11,199 bases of DNA from Leadbetterella sp051649345. GTDB lineage: Bacteria > Bacteroidota > Bacteroidia > Cytophagales > Spirosomataceae. The position numbers and the translations under genes were made by a program. The notes under the pieces were generated by a model. The model was not told where the DNA came from, made no database searches, and saw nothing but the letters and a program-made list of their open reading frames with translations. The DNA lies in assembly GCA_051649345.1 (NCBI GenBank), contig JBOFGX010000294.1:1-11199 (forward strand), in the 5' to 3' direction. Below are positions 1 to 7,827 of the stretch, piece after piece (the first letter of the stretch is position 1; each line of letters begins with the position of its first letter).

Positions 1-167
1 CCTCTACCTCGATTAGACAAAATCCACGCATCTCCAAAATAGGAAAGATTATAAAGGCTTTTGCCATAATTATAAAGATCCACAGGATCTGGTTTGACTT
101 GAGTGGCTTTTTCTTTTAAATACTCTAAAATTTTTAAATACAAGTTGTAATAAACATTTAGTAGACT
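1..167 (-). pseudogene. In-frame C-terminal continuation of the upstream lipoprotein gene, beyond its stop codon; partial at window edge
   Basis: Directly after the TAA at 168-170 the same minus-strand frame stays open for 55 codons to the window edge. It starts SLLNVYYNLYLKILEYLKEK and ends in a segment containing LYNYGKSLYNLSYFGDAW. The other two minus-strand frames hit stops within this stretch. The composition (amphipathic helices, a LYNYGKSLYNLSYFG stretch) reads as real protein. From memory it resembles the conserved LGNAxYNxTYYGNSW-type segment found late in large Bacteroidota TPR-like lipoproteins. I see no convincing start codon that would make it a separate gene: the ATG at 153-155 is in another frame and stops after seven codons. 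The simplest reading is that it is the severed 3' part of the 168-1991 gene. Confidence 0.65.
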
Positions 168-1991
168 TTATTCTTCATAAAAATCTTTGGGTTCGGCAAA
201 CAAATTTGGATTTATATTGTAAAGGTCTTCATTGTTAACAATGCCCGAAATCATGGCAAGTGCTTTATCAAAATCTCTATCTTTACAATAACTACGTACC
301 AAATCGAGCTTTATTCTTTCTATATTGAAATTTGAAAGGGCTATTAATTTTTTATCTGATTCATTCAGAGATTTAGAAGTTGAAAATGATAAAAGGCGTT
401 CCTTAATATTGGTAATTGTTGTATCCAACAATACCTCCTTATTTGATGAAAAATAATAAATAGGATCTTCATCTGATACATGAAAAGACCCTATACTTTT
501 TGCTAAGAATGCCTTGGTTTTATTGATTTCAGAGATCTCTAAAGGTTTTGATTTTGTACAACTTTGAAACCACGATTTTTTTTCTTGAAGCGGTTTTTTT
601 AGATAAAAAGCTTCAAGCACCTCTCCTATTTTTATTTTCATATTGCTTTCACGGAAATTACTTGGTTTAACAAATTCCATAGCCATAGAAAGGAGTTTTG
701 CCTCGTTTTCTGGGGTAAATGCTTTGTCTGCAAACATAAAACGTAGAAATACCACTTGCTTATTGATAAAGTAATCTTTACTTCTACCAATTTTATTCAA
801 AATATCTATACCTGATTTTGTATCCCCTAAAACATGATACAAATAGCTCAATGATAGTTGCCAAAAGGCCACATTTTTGGTTTCGGTGTCGTGAACTTTT
901 TCCTTTGCAAAATCACGGAGTTTTTCTACATGCTTATTTCCTTCCTTTTCGCTAAGAATATCATCCTTTCTATTTTCTAATATAAAGTCCGATGAATTGT
1001 TTAATGGATATATTTTGAGTTCAGACTTGTTTACTTCTCGTGCAAAAAGCTGTTCCAAAAGTTCATGATCAGGAACAATTTCATTAAGCTTTTCTAAGCT
1101 TTCAAAATCAAAATCATAAGTATGAATTGCCTTTAAGGCTAAAATGGCTGCTTTTATATTTGAATCATTTGCACGTTTGAAAGCATTTTCAAAATGTACG
1201 GGTGCAACTCGACGAACACTAAAAACAGCCGTATACTTTTTAGAAGGGGAAATCGAGAATACTTCTGCAAATTTCAAAACCGAAGTCGCTGTATCACGCA
1301 AATCTTTGTAGGCACCTGCTGCTCTACATAATTGCCATTGATACATGAGATCTTTGGGATTTTTATTTTTCGTTTTTTCAACCAAATCTACAATACCCTT
1401 ATAATCACCCATAAAGTCCAAGACTTTGATCTGTTGATACTGATATCGAGATTTCAAAAAAGGGTCTTTTTCTGCATTAATTCGTTTGTATAACTCCTTT
1501 GAGAACAAAGACCCTACTGCAAAATTTGTGTCAATTTTAGCATTGTAGGCCCAATAGTCCCCATTGGATTCCATTAGCGTATCTATATCTGCGGTGAGGC
1601 TCAAGTACCGTTTTGCAGCAGAAAAATTATTTGATATTGTGGTAATTAGCTTTTTTGTGTCTTGGCTATATATCAAATCATAGATTTGTTTTTCGCTATA
1701 CTTATTTTTAAAATAGGCTTTCCAAGTCTGAATATTGGCATTTTCTTCGATTGAAAAGTCTAATGAGTCATTTTCGGTAGTTTCAGTAAATGGTTCACCC
1801 CAGTATAAAAATCCTGATGTTAAATGAAAATGAACAAAATTGGAAGGTGTTTTAGCATTTTCAGAAAAAAATAACGAATAAAATTCACCATGACTATCAT
1901 AATCAGGTCCACAAGCCAATAAAAATAGAATAGCTAAGAGCTTGTGAGCGTTTCTGACAGAATTCCAGATTTTCTTTAATGGAGATATCAT
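168..1991 (-). CDS. Large lipoprotein of unknown function (helical, TPR-like), probably truncated by a nonsense codon
   Basis: A 607-residue protein I cannot name. Residues 1-26 form a lipoprotein signal peptide: a basic n-region (KK, R, K), a hydrophobic stretch LLAILFLLA, and lipobox LLAC with Cys27 as the lipidation site. It should therefore be anchored in the envelope facing the periplasm or the surface. The rest is rich in charged, amphipathic helices, for example around residues 180-330, as in degenerate TPR/solenoid proteins, but no clean repeat consensus is visible. Large lipoproteins of this kind (about 650-750 aa, starting near C-G-P) occur in Bacteroidota without an assigned function. 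The ATG at 1989-1991 is chosen because it gives a complete signal peptide. It lies downstream of pyk but is separated from it by a terminator, so it is probably transcribed on its own. The only nearby promoter-like box is imperfect (TACTTTTA, minus strand, 2023-2030). The frame continues past the TAA at 168-170, suggesting the native protein is longer. Confidence 0.8.
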   Translation of the reverse strand: MISPLKKIWNSVRNAHKLLAILFLLACGPDYDSHGEFYSLFFSENAKTPSNFVHFHLTSGFLYWGEPFTETTENDSLDFSIEENANIQTWKAYFKNKYSEKQIYDLIYSQDTKKLITTISNNFSAAKRYLSLTADIDTLMESNGDYWAYNAKIDTNFAVGSLFSKELYKRINAEKDPFLKSRYQYQQIKVLDFMGDYKGIVDLVEKTKNKNPKDLMYQWQLCRAAGAYKDLRDTATSVLKFAEVFSISPSKKYTAVFSVRRVAPVHFENAFKRANDSNIKAAILALKAIHTYDFDFESLEKLNEIVPDHELLEQLFAREVNKSELKIYPLNNSSDFILENRKDDILSEKEGNKHVEKLRDFAKEKVHDTETKNVAFWQLSLSYLYHVLGDTKSGIDILNKIGRSKDYFINKQVVFLRFMFADKAFTPENEAKLLSMAMEFVKPSNFRESNMKIKIGEVLEAFYLKKPLQEKKSWFQSCTKSKPLEISEINKTKAFLAKSIGSFHVSDEDPIYYFSSNKEVLLDTTITNIKERLLSFSTSKSLNESDKKLIALSNFNIERIKLDLVRSYCKDRDFDKALAMISGIVNNEDLYNINPNLFAEPKDFYEE

Positions 1992-2045
1992 AATCTAACT
2001 AAGCGTAGAATTTTTCTTATACTAAAAGTAGGGAAATTCTGGATC

Positions 2046-2074
2046 AAAAAAAAGACTGCTTTGTCGAAGCAGCC
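2046..2074 (-). terminator. Rho-independent terminator of pyk
   Basis: Read on the minus strand: an 8-bp stem GGCTGCTT / AAGCAGTC (one G-T pair) with a 5-base loop, followed directly by eight T residues (2046-2053 on the plus strand are all A). It lies 24 bases past the pyk stop codon and ends before the next gene's start at 1991, so it separates pyk from the lipoprotein gene. Confidence 0.9.
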
Positions 2075-2098
2075 TTTCTAAATATTGATAATATTATT

Positions 2099-3553
2099 TT
2101 AAGCAATACTCAATCGTACTGTATTGGTTCGATTATCTTTTGAAAGCGGTAAGCTCAATGTATTAATAAACTTATCGCCCGCTTCTAGCTTGCCATTTTC
2201 TTTCAAAAACTTAGTACAACTTTCAATCAGATCACCAACTGTACTTACATTGAGCTCTGAAGCATCAAAAACCTCAACTCCCCAATATAAACTCAGCTGT
2301 GTCTTGAGTTTAGAATTTTGTGTAAAAATATATAACTTGGATTCAGGCCTGTGATGACTCAGTCGCACAGCTGTATAACCGGAAGTAGTTATGCCAATAA
2401 TGGCTTTTACATGTAAATCCCTAGACATACGGCTGGCCATCATAATTACATTATCATTGTCTTTGTCAGGTGACATATATTCTGGCTTAGAAACCTGCGT
2501 ATGATGATTGTAGAATATCTTATCTTTATCTCCGTTGTTTTCAACATAAGCGACTGTACGAGCCATGGTTTCTACGGCCAAAACTGGGAATTTACCCGAG
2601 GCACTTTCACCTGATAGCATAACGGCGTCCGCTCCATCTAATACAGCATTAGCAATATCACCAATCTCTGCACGTGAAGGCATAGGATTATCCATCATGC
2701 TTTCTAGCATTTGTGTAGCAACGATAACGGGCTTCGCTTTTTCATTGCATAAACGTACCAAAGCTTTCTGAATCACAGGAACTTCTTCTGATGGCACCTC
2801 AACTCCCAGATCACCGCGTGCTACCATGATAGCATCCGTAGCGTCTACAATGGATGCCATATTAGTTATAGCTTCAGGTTTTTCCATTTTAGCAATAACC
2901 TTAGCAGACGAACCTTTCTTCGCTATATATTCTTTGATGTTTGTGATCTCTTCTGCTGTGCGAACAAACGATAGAGCGATCCAATCCACATCTTGTTGTA
3001 GTCCAAAATCAAGATCTTTCCAGTCCTTTTCTGTTACCGAAGGTTGTGAAATAGGGGTATTAGGAAGATTTACTCCTTTTTTCTGCTTTAACAATCCACC
3101 ATATACAACTTCTGTAGTTACTTCTTGTTTCTCTTTATCTACACTTACTACCCGTACTTCTAGCTTACCGTCGTCCATAAGGATGCGATCTCCAATGCGT
3201 ACGTCTTGGTACATGCCTTTGTAGGGTGTACTTGCACGCTGTGCATTACCCACAATATCTTCATTTGTAAAAACAAACGGCTTTCCATTTTCAAGAACAA
3301 CTCCCGCATTTCCGCCTTCCATTTCACCAACACGTATCTTGGGGCCTTGTAAGTCTTGTAGAATGGCACAGTTGAAGCCATGCTCTTTATTGATTTTACG
3401 GATTCGCTCTATACGTTTTCCATGTTCTTCATGAGAACCATGTGAAAAATTTAAACGGAATACATTTACTCCTGCTTTGGCAAGAGCCAATAACATTTCT
3501 TCTGATTCAGAAGATGGGCCTACTGTAGCTACTATTTTGGTGCGTTTGTTCAT
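2099..3553 (-). CDS. pyk: Pyruvate kinase
   Basis: Cytoplasmic glycolytic enzyme that converts phosphoenolpyruvate and ADP to pyruvate and ATP. The 484-residue length is normal for a bacterial pyruvate kinase. The N-terminus has the family's TKIVATVGPSS, followed by the substrate-binding segment FRLNFSHG (32-39). The B-domain lies around 75-175. The active-site strand is IAKMEKPEAI, with Lys222 as the likely catalytic lysine and Glu224 as a metal ligand. ARGDLG carries Asp248, the second metal ligand. The signature ATQMLESM (279-286) and the block SRAEIGDIANAVLDGADAVM (293-312) follow. The C-terminal allosteric domain begins near residue 350 and ends RTNTVRLSI. It is transcribed alone, with a candidate promoter at 3615-3622 and a strong terminator just downstream. 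No anomaly was seen, and all key residues are present. Confidence 0.98.
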   Translation of the reverse strand: MNKRTKIVATVGPSSESEEMLLALAKAGVNVFRLNFSHGSHEEHGKRIERIRKINKEHGFNCAILQDLQGPKIRVGEMEGGNAGVVLENGKPFVFTNEDIVGNAQRASTPYKGMYQDVRIGDRILMDDGKLEVRVVSVDKEKQEVTTEVVYGGLLKQKKGVNLPNTPISQPSVTEKDWKDLDFGLQQDVDWIALSFVRTAEEITNIKEYIAKKGSSAKVIAKMEKPEAITNMASIVDATDAIMVARGDLGVEVPSEEVPVIQKALVRLCNEKAKPVIVATQMLESMMDNPMPSRAEIGDIANAVLDGADAVMLSGESASGKFPVLAVETMARTVAYVENNGDKDKIFYNHHTQVSKPEYMSPDKDNDNVIMMASRMSRDLHVKAIIGITTSGYTAVRLSHHRPESKLYIFTQNSKLKTQLSLYWGVEVFDASELNVSTVGDLIESCTKFLKENGKLEAGDKFINTLSLPLSKDNRTNTVRLSIA

Positions 3554-3614
3554 TTTTGGATTTAAAAAATTTAGAATATGAGGTTAATATTCGGTTATCC
3601 TGAAAATATATGCA

Positions 3615-3622
3615 CAAAAGTA
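3615..3622 (-). promoter_or_regulatory. Candidate Bacteroidota -7 box for pyk
   Basis: Minus-strand TACTTTTG matches the Bacteroidota sigma-A -7 consensus TAnnTTTG. It lies 62 bases upstream of the pyk ATG, which would give a 5' leader of roughly 50-55 bases. No good -33 TTG is seen at the expected distance of about 19-20 bases, so support rests on one box. Confidence 0.4.
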
Positions 3623-3715
3623 AAAAGATTCGGGCATTGATGTAGAATAAAATTTCAATATCTTAGAAGAAAGATAGTTTTGTATGCTTATTTCAAAGGT
3701 AAGCCCTTCAATAAA

Positions 3716-3746
3716 TTTCTAAAGCCAATACTCTTGGGTATTTTTG
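3716..3746 (+). promoter_or_regulatory. Candidate promoter of leuA
   Basis: TATTTTTG at 3739-3746 fits TAnnTTTG and lies 40 bases before the leuA ATG. A TTTC at 3716-3719, 19 bases upstream, could act as a weak -33 element (consensus TTTG/TTG). A second match, TAGTTTTG at 3675-3682 with TTTC at 3653-3656 (18-base spacer), could be an alternative upstream promoter. I see no leucine-rich leader peptide or attenuator hairpin in this 233-base divergent region. Confidence 0.45.
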
Positions 3747-3786
3747 TAGCTCCATAAAGGTAAAAGACCATTATATACTGTAACCC

Positions 3787-4950
3787 ATGAGTCAAAAAAT
3801 ATTTGTTTTCGATACAACACTCCGCGACGGAGAACAGGTGCCTGGTTGTCAGCTTGATTTAGAAGAAAAACTTATGATAGCTCAACAACTCGATGCCCTA
3901 GGCGTTGATATAATTGAAGCAGGATTTCCCGTTTCTAGTCCGGGTGATTTCAAATCCGTAGAAAGTATTGCTAAAGTCATCAAAAATGCTACTGTTTGTG
4001 GACTTTCGCGTGCCGTTAAAAATGATATTGAGGTAGCTGCTCAAGCTCTGAAACATGCTAAAAGAGCCCGTATTCATACAGGAATTGGGGCTTCGGATAT
4101 CCATATTAAATACAAATTCAATTCTACTCGTGAAGATATTCTACAACGTGCAGTAGAAGCTGTAAAAACAGCGAGAAATCTCGTGGAGGATGTTGAGTTT
4201 TATGCGGAAGATGCAGGTAGAGCAGACTTAGACTTTTTAGCCAAACTCACGGAGGCAGTTATAAAAGCGGGAGCAGGTACCGTCAATTTACCTGATACTA
4301 CGGGATATCTTCTCCCTCATCAGATGTATGATCGTATAGATTTCCTTATGAATAATGTGTCCAATGTAGACAAAGCTATTTTGTCCATGCATAATCATAA
4401 CGACTTAGGTATGGCTACAGCTAATACCATAGCTGGTATTCGAGCAGGTGCAAGGCAAGTAGAGGTTACTATTAACGGTATTGGAGAAAGAGCAGGAAAC
4501 ACCTCCTTAGAAGAAATAGTGATGACTCTGAAAGTCCATAAAGATTTAGGATTACATACAAATATCAAGAGCGAGCTCCTTGCTCCTGTAAGTAAGTTGG
4601 TTGCTAATACGATGCGTATGCCCGTACAAGCAAACAAGGCCATTGTTGGAAGAAACGCCTTTGCACATTCATCAGGGATACATCAAGATGGGTTTCTAAA
4701 GCATACTGAGACCTATGAAATCATGACACCACAGGAAGTTGGGATTGATAAGTCTGAGATTGTTCTTACGGCGAGATCGGGACGCCACGCACTTAAACAT
4801 AGGTTAGAACTCCTTGGATTTTCTACAAAAAAAGAGCAGCTCGATGGGCTCTACAAGGATTTTTTAGAGTTAGCAGATAGAATCAAAGAAGTAAATGATA
4901 AAGATTTGGTTACACTTATGAAGCAATCTGAAAGTTTGCAAGCAGTTTAA
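3787..4950 (+). CDS. leuA: 2-isopropylmalate synthase, short form without the LeuA regulatory domain
   Basis: First committed step of leucine synthesis: acetyl-CoA plus 2-oxoisovalerate gives 2-isopropylmalate and CoA, in the cytoplasm. The HMGL-like TIM barrel opens with FDTTLRDGEQVPG (8-20), where Arg12 and Asp13 are catalytic and metal-binding. The metal-binding SMHNHNDLGMATANT (200-214) carries His202 and His204. NGIGERAGNTSLEEI (230-244) has the conserved cysteine/asparagine loop in its Asn-type form. The subdomain motif AFAHSSGIHQDGFLK (291-305) and the TYEIMTP that follows (309-315) are typical of isopropylmalate synthases rather than of homocitrate synthases. At 387 residues it ends after the linker subdomain and lacks the roughly 120-residue C-terminal leucine-binding domain of the ~515-residue enzymes. 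Short forms of this size are, as I recall, common in Bacteroidota. No other leu genes are adjacent. The gene has its own promoter-like box and converges on the gene at 4954. Confidence 0.9.
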   Translation: MSQKIFVFDTTLRDGEQVPGCQLDLEEKLMIAQQLDALGVDIIEAGFPVSSPGDFKSVESIAKVIKNATVCGLSRAVKNDIEVAAQALKHAKRARIHTGIGASDIHIKYKFNSTREDILQRAVEAVKTARNLVEDVEFYAEDAGRADLDFLAKLTEAVIKAGAGTVNLPDTTGYLLPHQMYDRIDFLMNNVSNVDKAILSMHNHNDLGMATANTIAGIRAGARQVEVTINGIGERAGNTSLEEIVMTLKVHKDLGLHTNIKSELLAPVSKLVANTMRMPVQANKAIVGRNAFAHSSGIHQDGFLKHTETYEIMTPQEVGIDKSEIVLTARSGRHALKHRLELLGFSTKKEQLDGLYKDFLELADRIKEVNDKDLVTLMKQSESLQAV

Positions 4951-4953
4951 GAG

Positions 4954-6123
4954 TTACTCAGGATGATACCTTCCAAATGTGAATTTATACATAGTTACAC
5001 TATGATAGTATTCTCCTGGTTTTAATATTCGTTTTGGAAATTTTTCTTGATTTGGGGCATCTGGGTATTGCATAGGCATGAGGCATATTCCTGCGTAGTT
5101 TCCATACTTTTTAGAATTGCTACCATTTTCTAGCATCATATTGTTGGCTGTATATACATGAACGGCTGGCTCAGAACTAAAAATATTCAGCTTTCTACCC
5201 GTAAAGGCTTCTTTCAGTTCCGCAACATGAATTAGGTCGTCCTCCATTTTTTTGTTTCCATTTAGGATAAAACAATGGTCATAACCACCCCCTCTTTTTA
5301 TTTGAACATTAGAATAATCCCTTATTTTCGGCCCAATAGCTGTATTGTTCCTAAAGTCAAATGGAGTTGTTTCTACATTTTCTAGATATCCCAATGGTGT
5401 AAGATCAGAGTCAACAGGTGAATACATGGTTGAGCTTAATCTAAGGCCATGATCTAGAATTGTTTTTTTACTTCCATTTAGGTTGAAATACGTATGATTG
5501 GAGAGACTCACATAGGTAGTTTTATTTGAGACAGCATAATAATCAATTCGTAAGACATTCTCATGGGTAAGCGTGTACAATACCTTGAACTCAACCCTAC
5601 CAGGATAACCTTCTTCTCCATCAGGACTTGTATAGGATAGTTCTAAAGTGGGGAAGGGCTTTTCCGTAACTTTGGCTTTCCATACTTTTTTATCCAAACC
5701 AATTTTACCTCCATGCAGGTGATTTTGGTAATCATTTGTTCCCAATTGATAAAGACTATCGTCTAGCATAAAATTACTTTTAGAGATCCTACCTACATTT
5801 CGTCCAATGATACATCCAAAATAGGGGGATCGTTTGCGATAACTATTCAGGGAATCAAATCCTAAGACAACATTATCAAATGCACCGTGCCAATCGGGTG
5901 CCGTCAGATAGGTAATTATTCCTCCGTAATTGGAAATTTTAACAGTCATACCTGTATGATTGCGTAAGGTATAAAGTTGCACAGGTTCACCAGACTCTAA
6001 TTTTCCCCATTCTTCCACACTAACCAACGAATTGGATTCGCAAGAAATAAAGAAAAACAATATGCTTATACTAAGCGTATGAATCCTTGTCACTATATGA
6101 GTTTTAAAATTTAAAATTAACAA
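4954..6123 (-). CDS. Aldose 1-epimerase-like (GalM fold) lipoprotein with the catalytic Glu replaced by Met
   Basis: The fold is that of galactose mutarotase (interconversion of alpha and beta aldoses). Visible family motifs are NYGGIIT (65-71), YFGCIIGRNVGRI (101-113, Arg108), NHLHGG (134-139, His137), DGEEGYPGRV (168-177), SNHTYFNLNG (208-217, His210) and GGGYDHCF (278-285, Asp282). The motif that normally reads GICLE-x-Q-x-x-PDA reads GICLMPMQYPDAPN (345-358), so Met349 takes the place of the general-base Glu and the conserved Gln is also Met. Activity as a normal mutarotase is therefore doubtful. It may be a binding protein or have altered chemistry. The N-terminus has a hydrophobic run ending ISC (Cys28), a probable lipoprotein signal placing it in the envelope. 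No ATG precedes the lipobox. The frame can start at TTG 6123, just after an in-frame TAG, or at GTG 6093, which gives an 18-residue signal peptide. It stands alone and is not in a sugar-utilisation operon. Confidence 0.88.
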   Translation of the reverse strand: MLILNFKTHIVTRIHTLSISILFFFISCESNSLVSVEEWGKLESGEPVQLYTLRNHTGMTVKISNYGGIITYLTAPDWHGAFDNVVLGFDSLNSYRKRSPYFGCIIGRNVGRISKSNFMLDDSLYQLGTNDYQNHLHGGKIGLDKKVWKAKVTEKPFPTLELSYTSPDGEEGYPGRVEFKVLYTLTHENVLRIDYYAVSNKTTYVSLSNHTYFNLNGSKKTILDHGLRLSSTMYSPVDSDLTPLGYLENVETTPFDFRNNTAIGPKIRDYSNVQIKRGGGYDHCFILNGNKKMEDDLIHVAELKEAFTGRKLNIFSSEPAVHVYTANNMMLENGSNSKKYGNYAGICLMPMQYPDAPNQEKFPKRILKPGEYYHSVTMYKFTFGRYHPE

Positions 6124-6177
6124 GAAGAACTAGTATTTAGGAAATTTGATAACATTATATTCGTTTTTATGTATGTA

Positions 6178-6185
6178 TATATTTG
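6178..6185 (+). promoter_or_regulatory. Candidate -7 box for the DUF1800-DUF1501-scramblase operon
   Basis: TATATTTG fits TAnnTTTG and lies 90 bases before the DUF1800 ATG. A TTTG at 6145-6148 lies upstream, but its 29-base spacing is too long for a standard -33. The box is immediately followed by the inverted repeat at 6186-6211, so transcription would begin in or just before a hairpin. Confidence 0.35.
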
Positions 6186-6211
6186 AAAATTAGCGTCAAA
6201 ACGTTAATTTT
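6186..6211 (+). repeat. Inverted repeat / hairpin at the predicted 5' end of the operon transcript
   Basis: Two 11-base arms, AAAATTAGCGT and ACGTTAATTTT, are separated by the 4-base loop CAAA. Ten positions pair as Watson-Crick and one as G-T. It begins one base after the candidate -7 box. It could be an operator for a dimeric regulator or a 5' stabilising stem-loop in the mRNA. It is not followed by a T-run and is not a terminator. Confidence 0.55.
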
Positions 6212-6275
6212 AGGGGTTAGAAAGACATCTTAAGTAATTAGAGTAGTTGTGTCACTTGATATTTTGTTTTGATGT

Positions 6276-7823
6276 ATGAATCCAATATCTAGAAGAGAGT
6301 TGTTTGGAGTTTTTGGAGCGGGAAATACCTCTAGGTTAGCTGTATCAAGTTTTGATGAGTATATACAGCCTCTTTCTCGACAGCAGGTAATGCATTTGCT
6401 CCGTAGAACTACCTACGGTATGTCTATTGATATCATTGATAAATATGTAGGGAAAAGAGCATCTGAAATTGTAGATGATCTTTTCAGAAATGCGGATAAC
6501 AAAATTAATCCAGCCCCCCCGCCATTTGTAAATGATACCATAAGAAATCCTAGTAGTTTATCTGGGAAAGATAAGGAAACAGAAGACTTTAAGAGAGGCA
6601 AGCATACTGGCGATTATTTAAAAGACCTTCAAGAATGGTGGGCCAAGCTTTTAAAAGTAGAAAACAATAGCATACTTGAGAAAATGGTCTTTTTCTGGCA
6701 CGATCATTTTGCAACTCAATATGCCAACTGTGAGAATATCCCAGTTATGGCCATGTATAATCAAAACACCCTTTTTCGTAAAAACTATGCAGGTAGTTTT
6801 CGTTTCTTACTAGAGCAGATTTCTGTAGACTCTGCCATGCTTATTTATCTTAATGGTAATTTGAATATAGCTGAGGCTCCTAATGAAAATTATGCAAGAG
6901 AATTGATGGAGCTGTTCTCTATTGGTGTAGGAAATTACACTGAACAAGATGTGCGAGAGGCAGCCAAAATACTAACAGGCTGGAGAACGACGATGTTTAG
7001 TAACGAAGGACAAGTAGCCAACAAAGGATACATAGTCCCTGCACTTTTTGAGAGAAATGCCAAAATGTTTATGGGGGAGTCTTTCAATGTAAACTATGAG
7101 GTTACCACAGATAATGTTTTTCAAAACTCCGTGAAAAAGCTTATTGGTGTGCTTTTTACAAAAAGATCCAAGGAGATGGCAAATTTCATGTCCAATAAAC
7201 TGTATCAGTATTTTGTGTACAGCAACCCTGCCAAGGTCGATCAAAATATAGTAAATGCTATGGCGAGTAAGTTCATTGCGTCAAATTTTGAATTTAAACC
7301 CATGTTGAAATCCCTTTTGGTTAGTAAGCATTTTTTTGACAGTTCATTTATTGGTTCCCAGCTAAAATCTCCGCTGGAAACCATCATGAGTATGCACAAG
7401 CACATGAGCTATAAAGATGCCTGGGCTCGTAATATTATGACGGAGCTTGATTTGGAACTTCTTAACCCACCCAATGTGGCTGGGTGGAAAGGATACAGAA
7501 ATTGGGTATCTACAAAATCACTTCCTTCAACAATTACTTTTTTGAGAGAAATTATAAATTCCACTACCAACGTACAAATTGCGGAATGGGGTCAGTCTTT
7601 TAATGGCTATGATAATCCGGATAAATTTGTCACATATATGATGGAATTGTTTTTGGTTGAAACGACTTCTGCTGATAGATTAAAGAAATTCAAATCAATA
7701 TTATTGAAAGGATCTCCAGATTTTGAATGGTATGAAATTGTAAAAAACAAAGAAACAATGGGTGCCCGGATTCGGGGTCTCTTGTTTGACATAATCAAAA
7801 CTCCCGATTATTTTTTATATTAA
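6276..7823 (+). CDS. DUF1800 family protein
   Basis: A 515-residue member of the DUF1800 family, whose biochemical role is unknown. Recognisable motifs in order: MHLLRRTTYG (39-48, the family's xHLLRRATFG), FFWHDHFATQ (139-148), NENYARELMELFSIGVG (203-219), AAKILTGWR (229-237), SPLE (365-368), NPPNVAGWKG (397-406), and the terminal KTPDYFLY, which matches the family's usual SPEYQ-like ending. The N-terminus carries SRRELFG (5-11), a degenerate twin-arginine-like motif, but the following hydrophobic stretch is very short, so export is uncertain. The stop codon is 4 bases before the next start. In many Bacteroidota and other phyla, DUF1800 genes sit directly before DUF1501 genes as here, suggesting the two products act together. 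The ATG at 6276 is chosen because an overlapping ATG at 6272 opens only a six-codon frame. Confidence 0.93.
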   Translation: MNPISRRELFGVFGAGNTSRLAVSSFDEYIQPLSRQQVMHLLRRTTYGMSIDIIDKYVGKRASEIVDDLFRNADNKINPAPPPFVNDTIRNPSSLSGKDKETEDFKRGKHTGDYLKDLQEWWAKLLKVENNSILEKMVFFWHDHFATQYANCENIPVMAMYNQNTLFRKNYAGSFRFLLEQISVDSAMLIYLNGNLNIAEAPNENYARELMELFSIGVGNYTEQDVREAAKILTGWRTTMFSNEGQVANKGYIVPALFERNAKMFMGESFNVNYEVTTDNVFQNSVKKLIGVLFTKRSKEMANFMSNKLYQYFVYSNPAKVDQNIVNAMASKFIASNFEFKPMLKSLLVSKHFFDSSFIGSQLKSPLETIMSMHKHMSYKDAWARNIMTELDLELLNPPNVAGWKGYRNWVSTKSLPSTITFLREIINSTTNVQIAEWGQSFNGYDNPDKFVTYMMELFLVETTSADRLKKFKSILLKGSPDFEWYEIVKNKETMGARIRGLLFDIIKTPDYFLY

Positions 7824-7827
7824 ACTC

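Noticed and set aside
153..167. Reinitiation or a separate gene start after the lipoprotein stop codon
   Set aside because: The only ATG just past the stop is out of frame with the protein-like continuation and meets a stop after seven codons.
2826..3224. 132-codon open frame on the plus strand, antisense to pyk
   Set aside because: It lies wholly inside the unmistakable pyruvate kinase gene. Its serine/threonine-rich translation is the typical shadow of the opposite strand, and no promoter or homology is apparent.
6124..6275. Promoter for the epimerase-like gene on the minus strand
   Set aside because: I found no CAAAnnTA (reverse of TAnnTTTG) in this gap, so no minus-strand promoter is reported although one must exist.
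6272..6292. Six-codon ORF overlapping the DUF1800 start (ATG at 6272)
   Set aside because: The overlap of ATG-T-ATG looks like chance, and nothing supports a translated upstream ORF.
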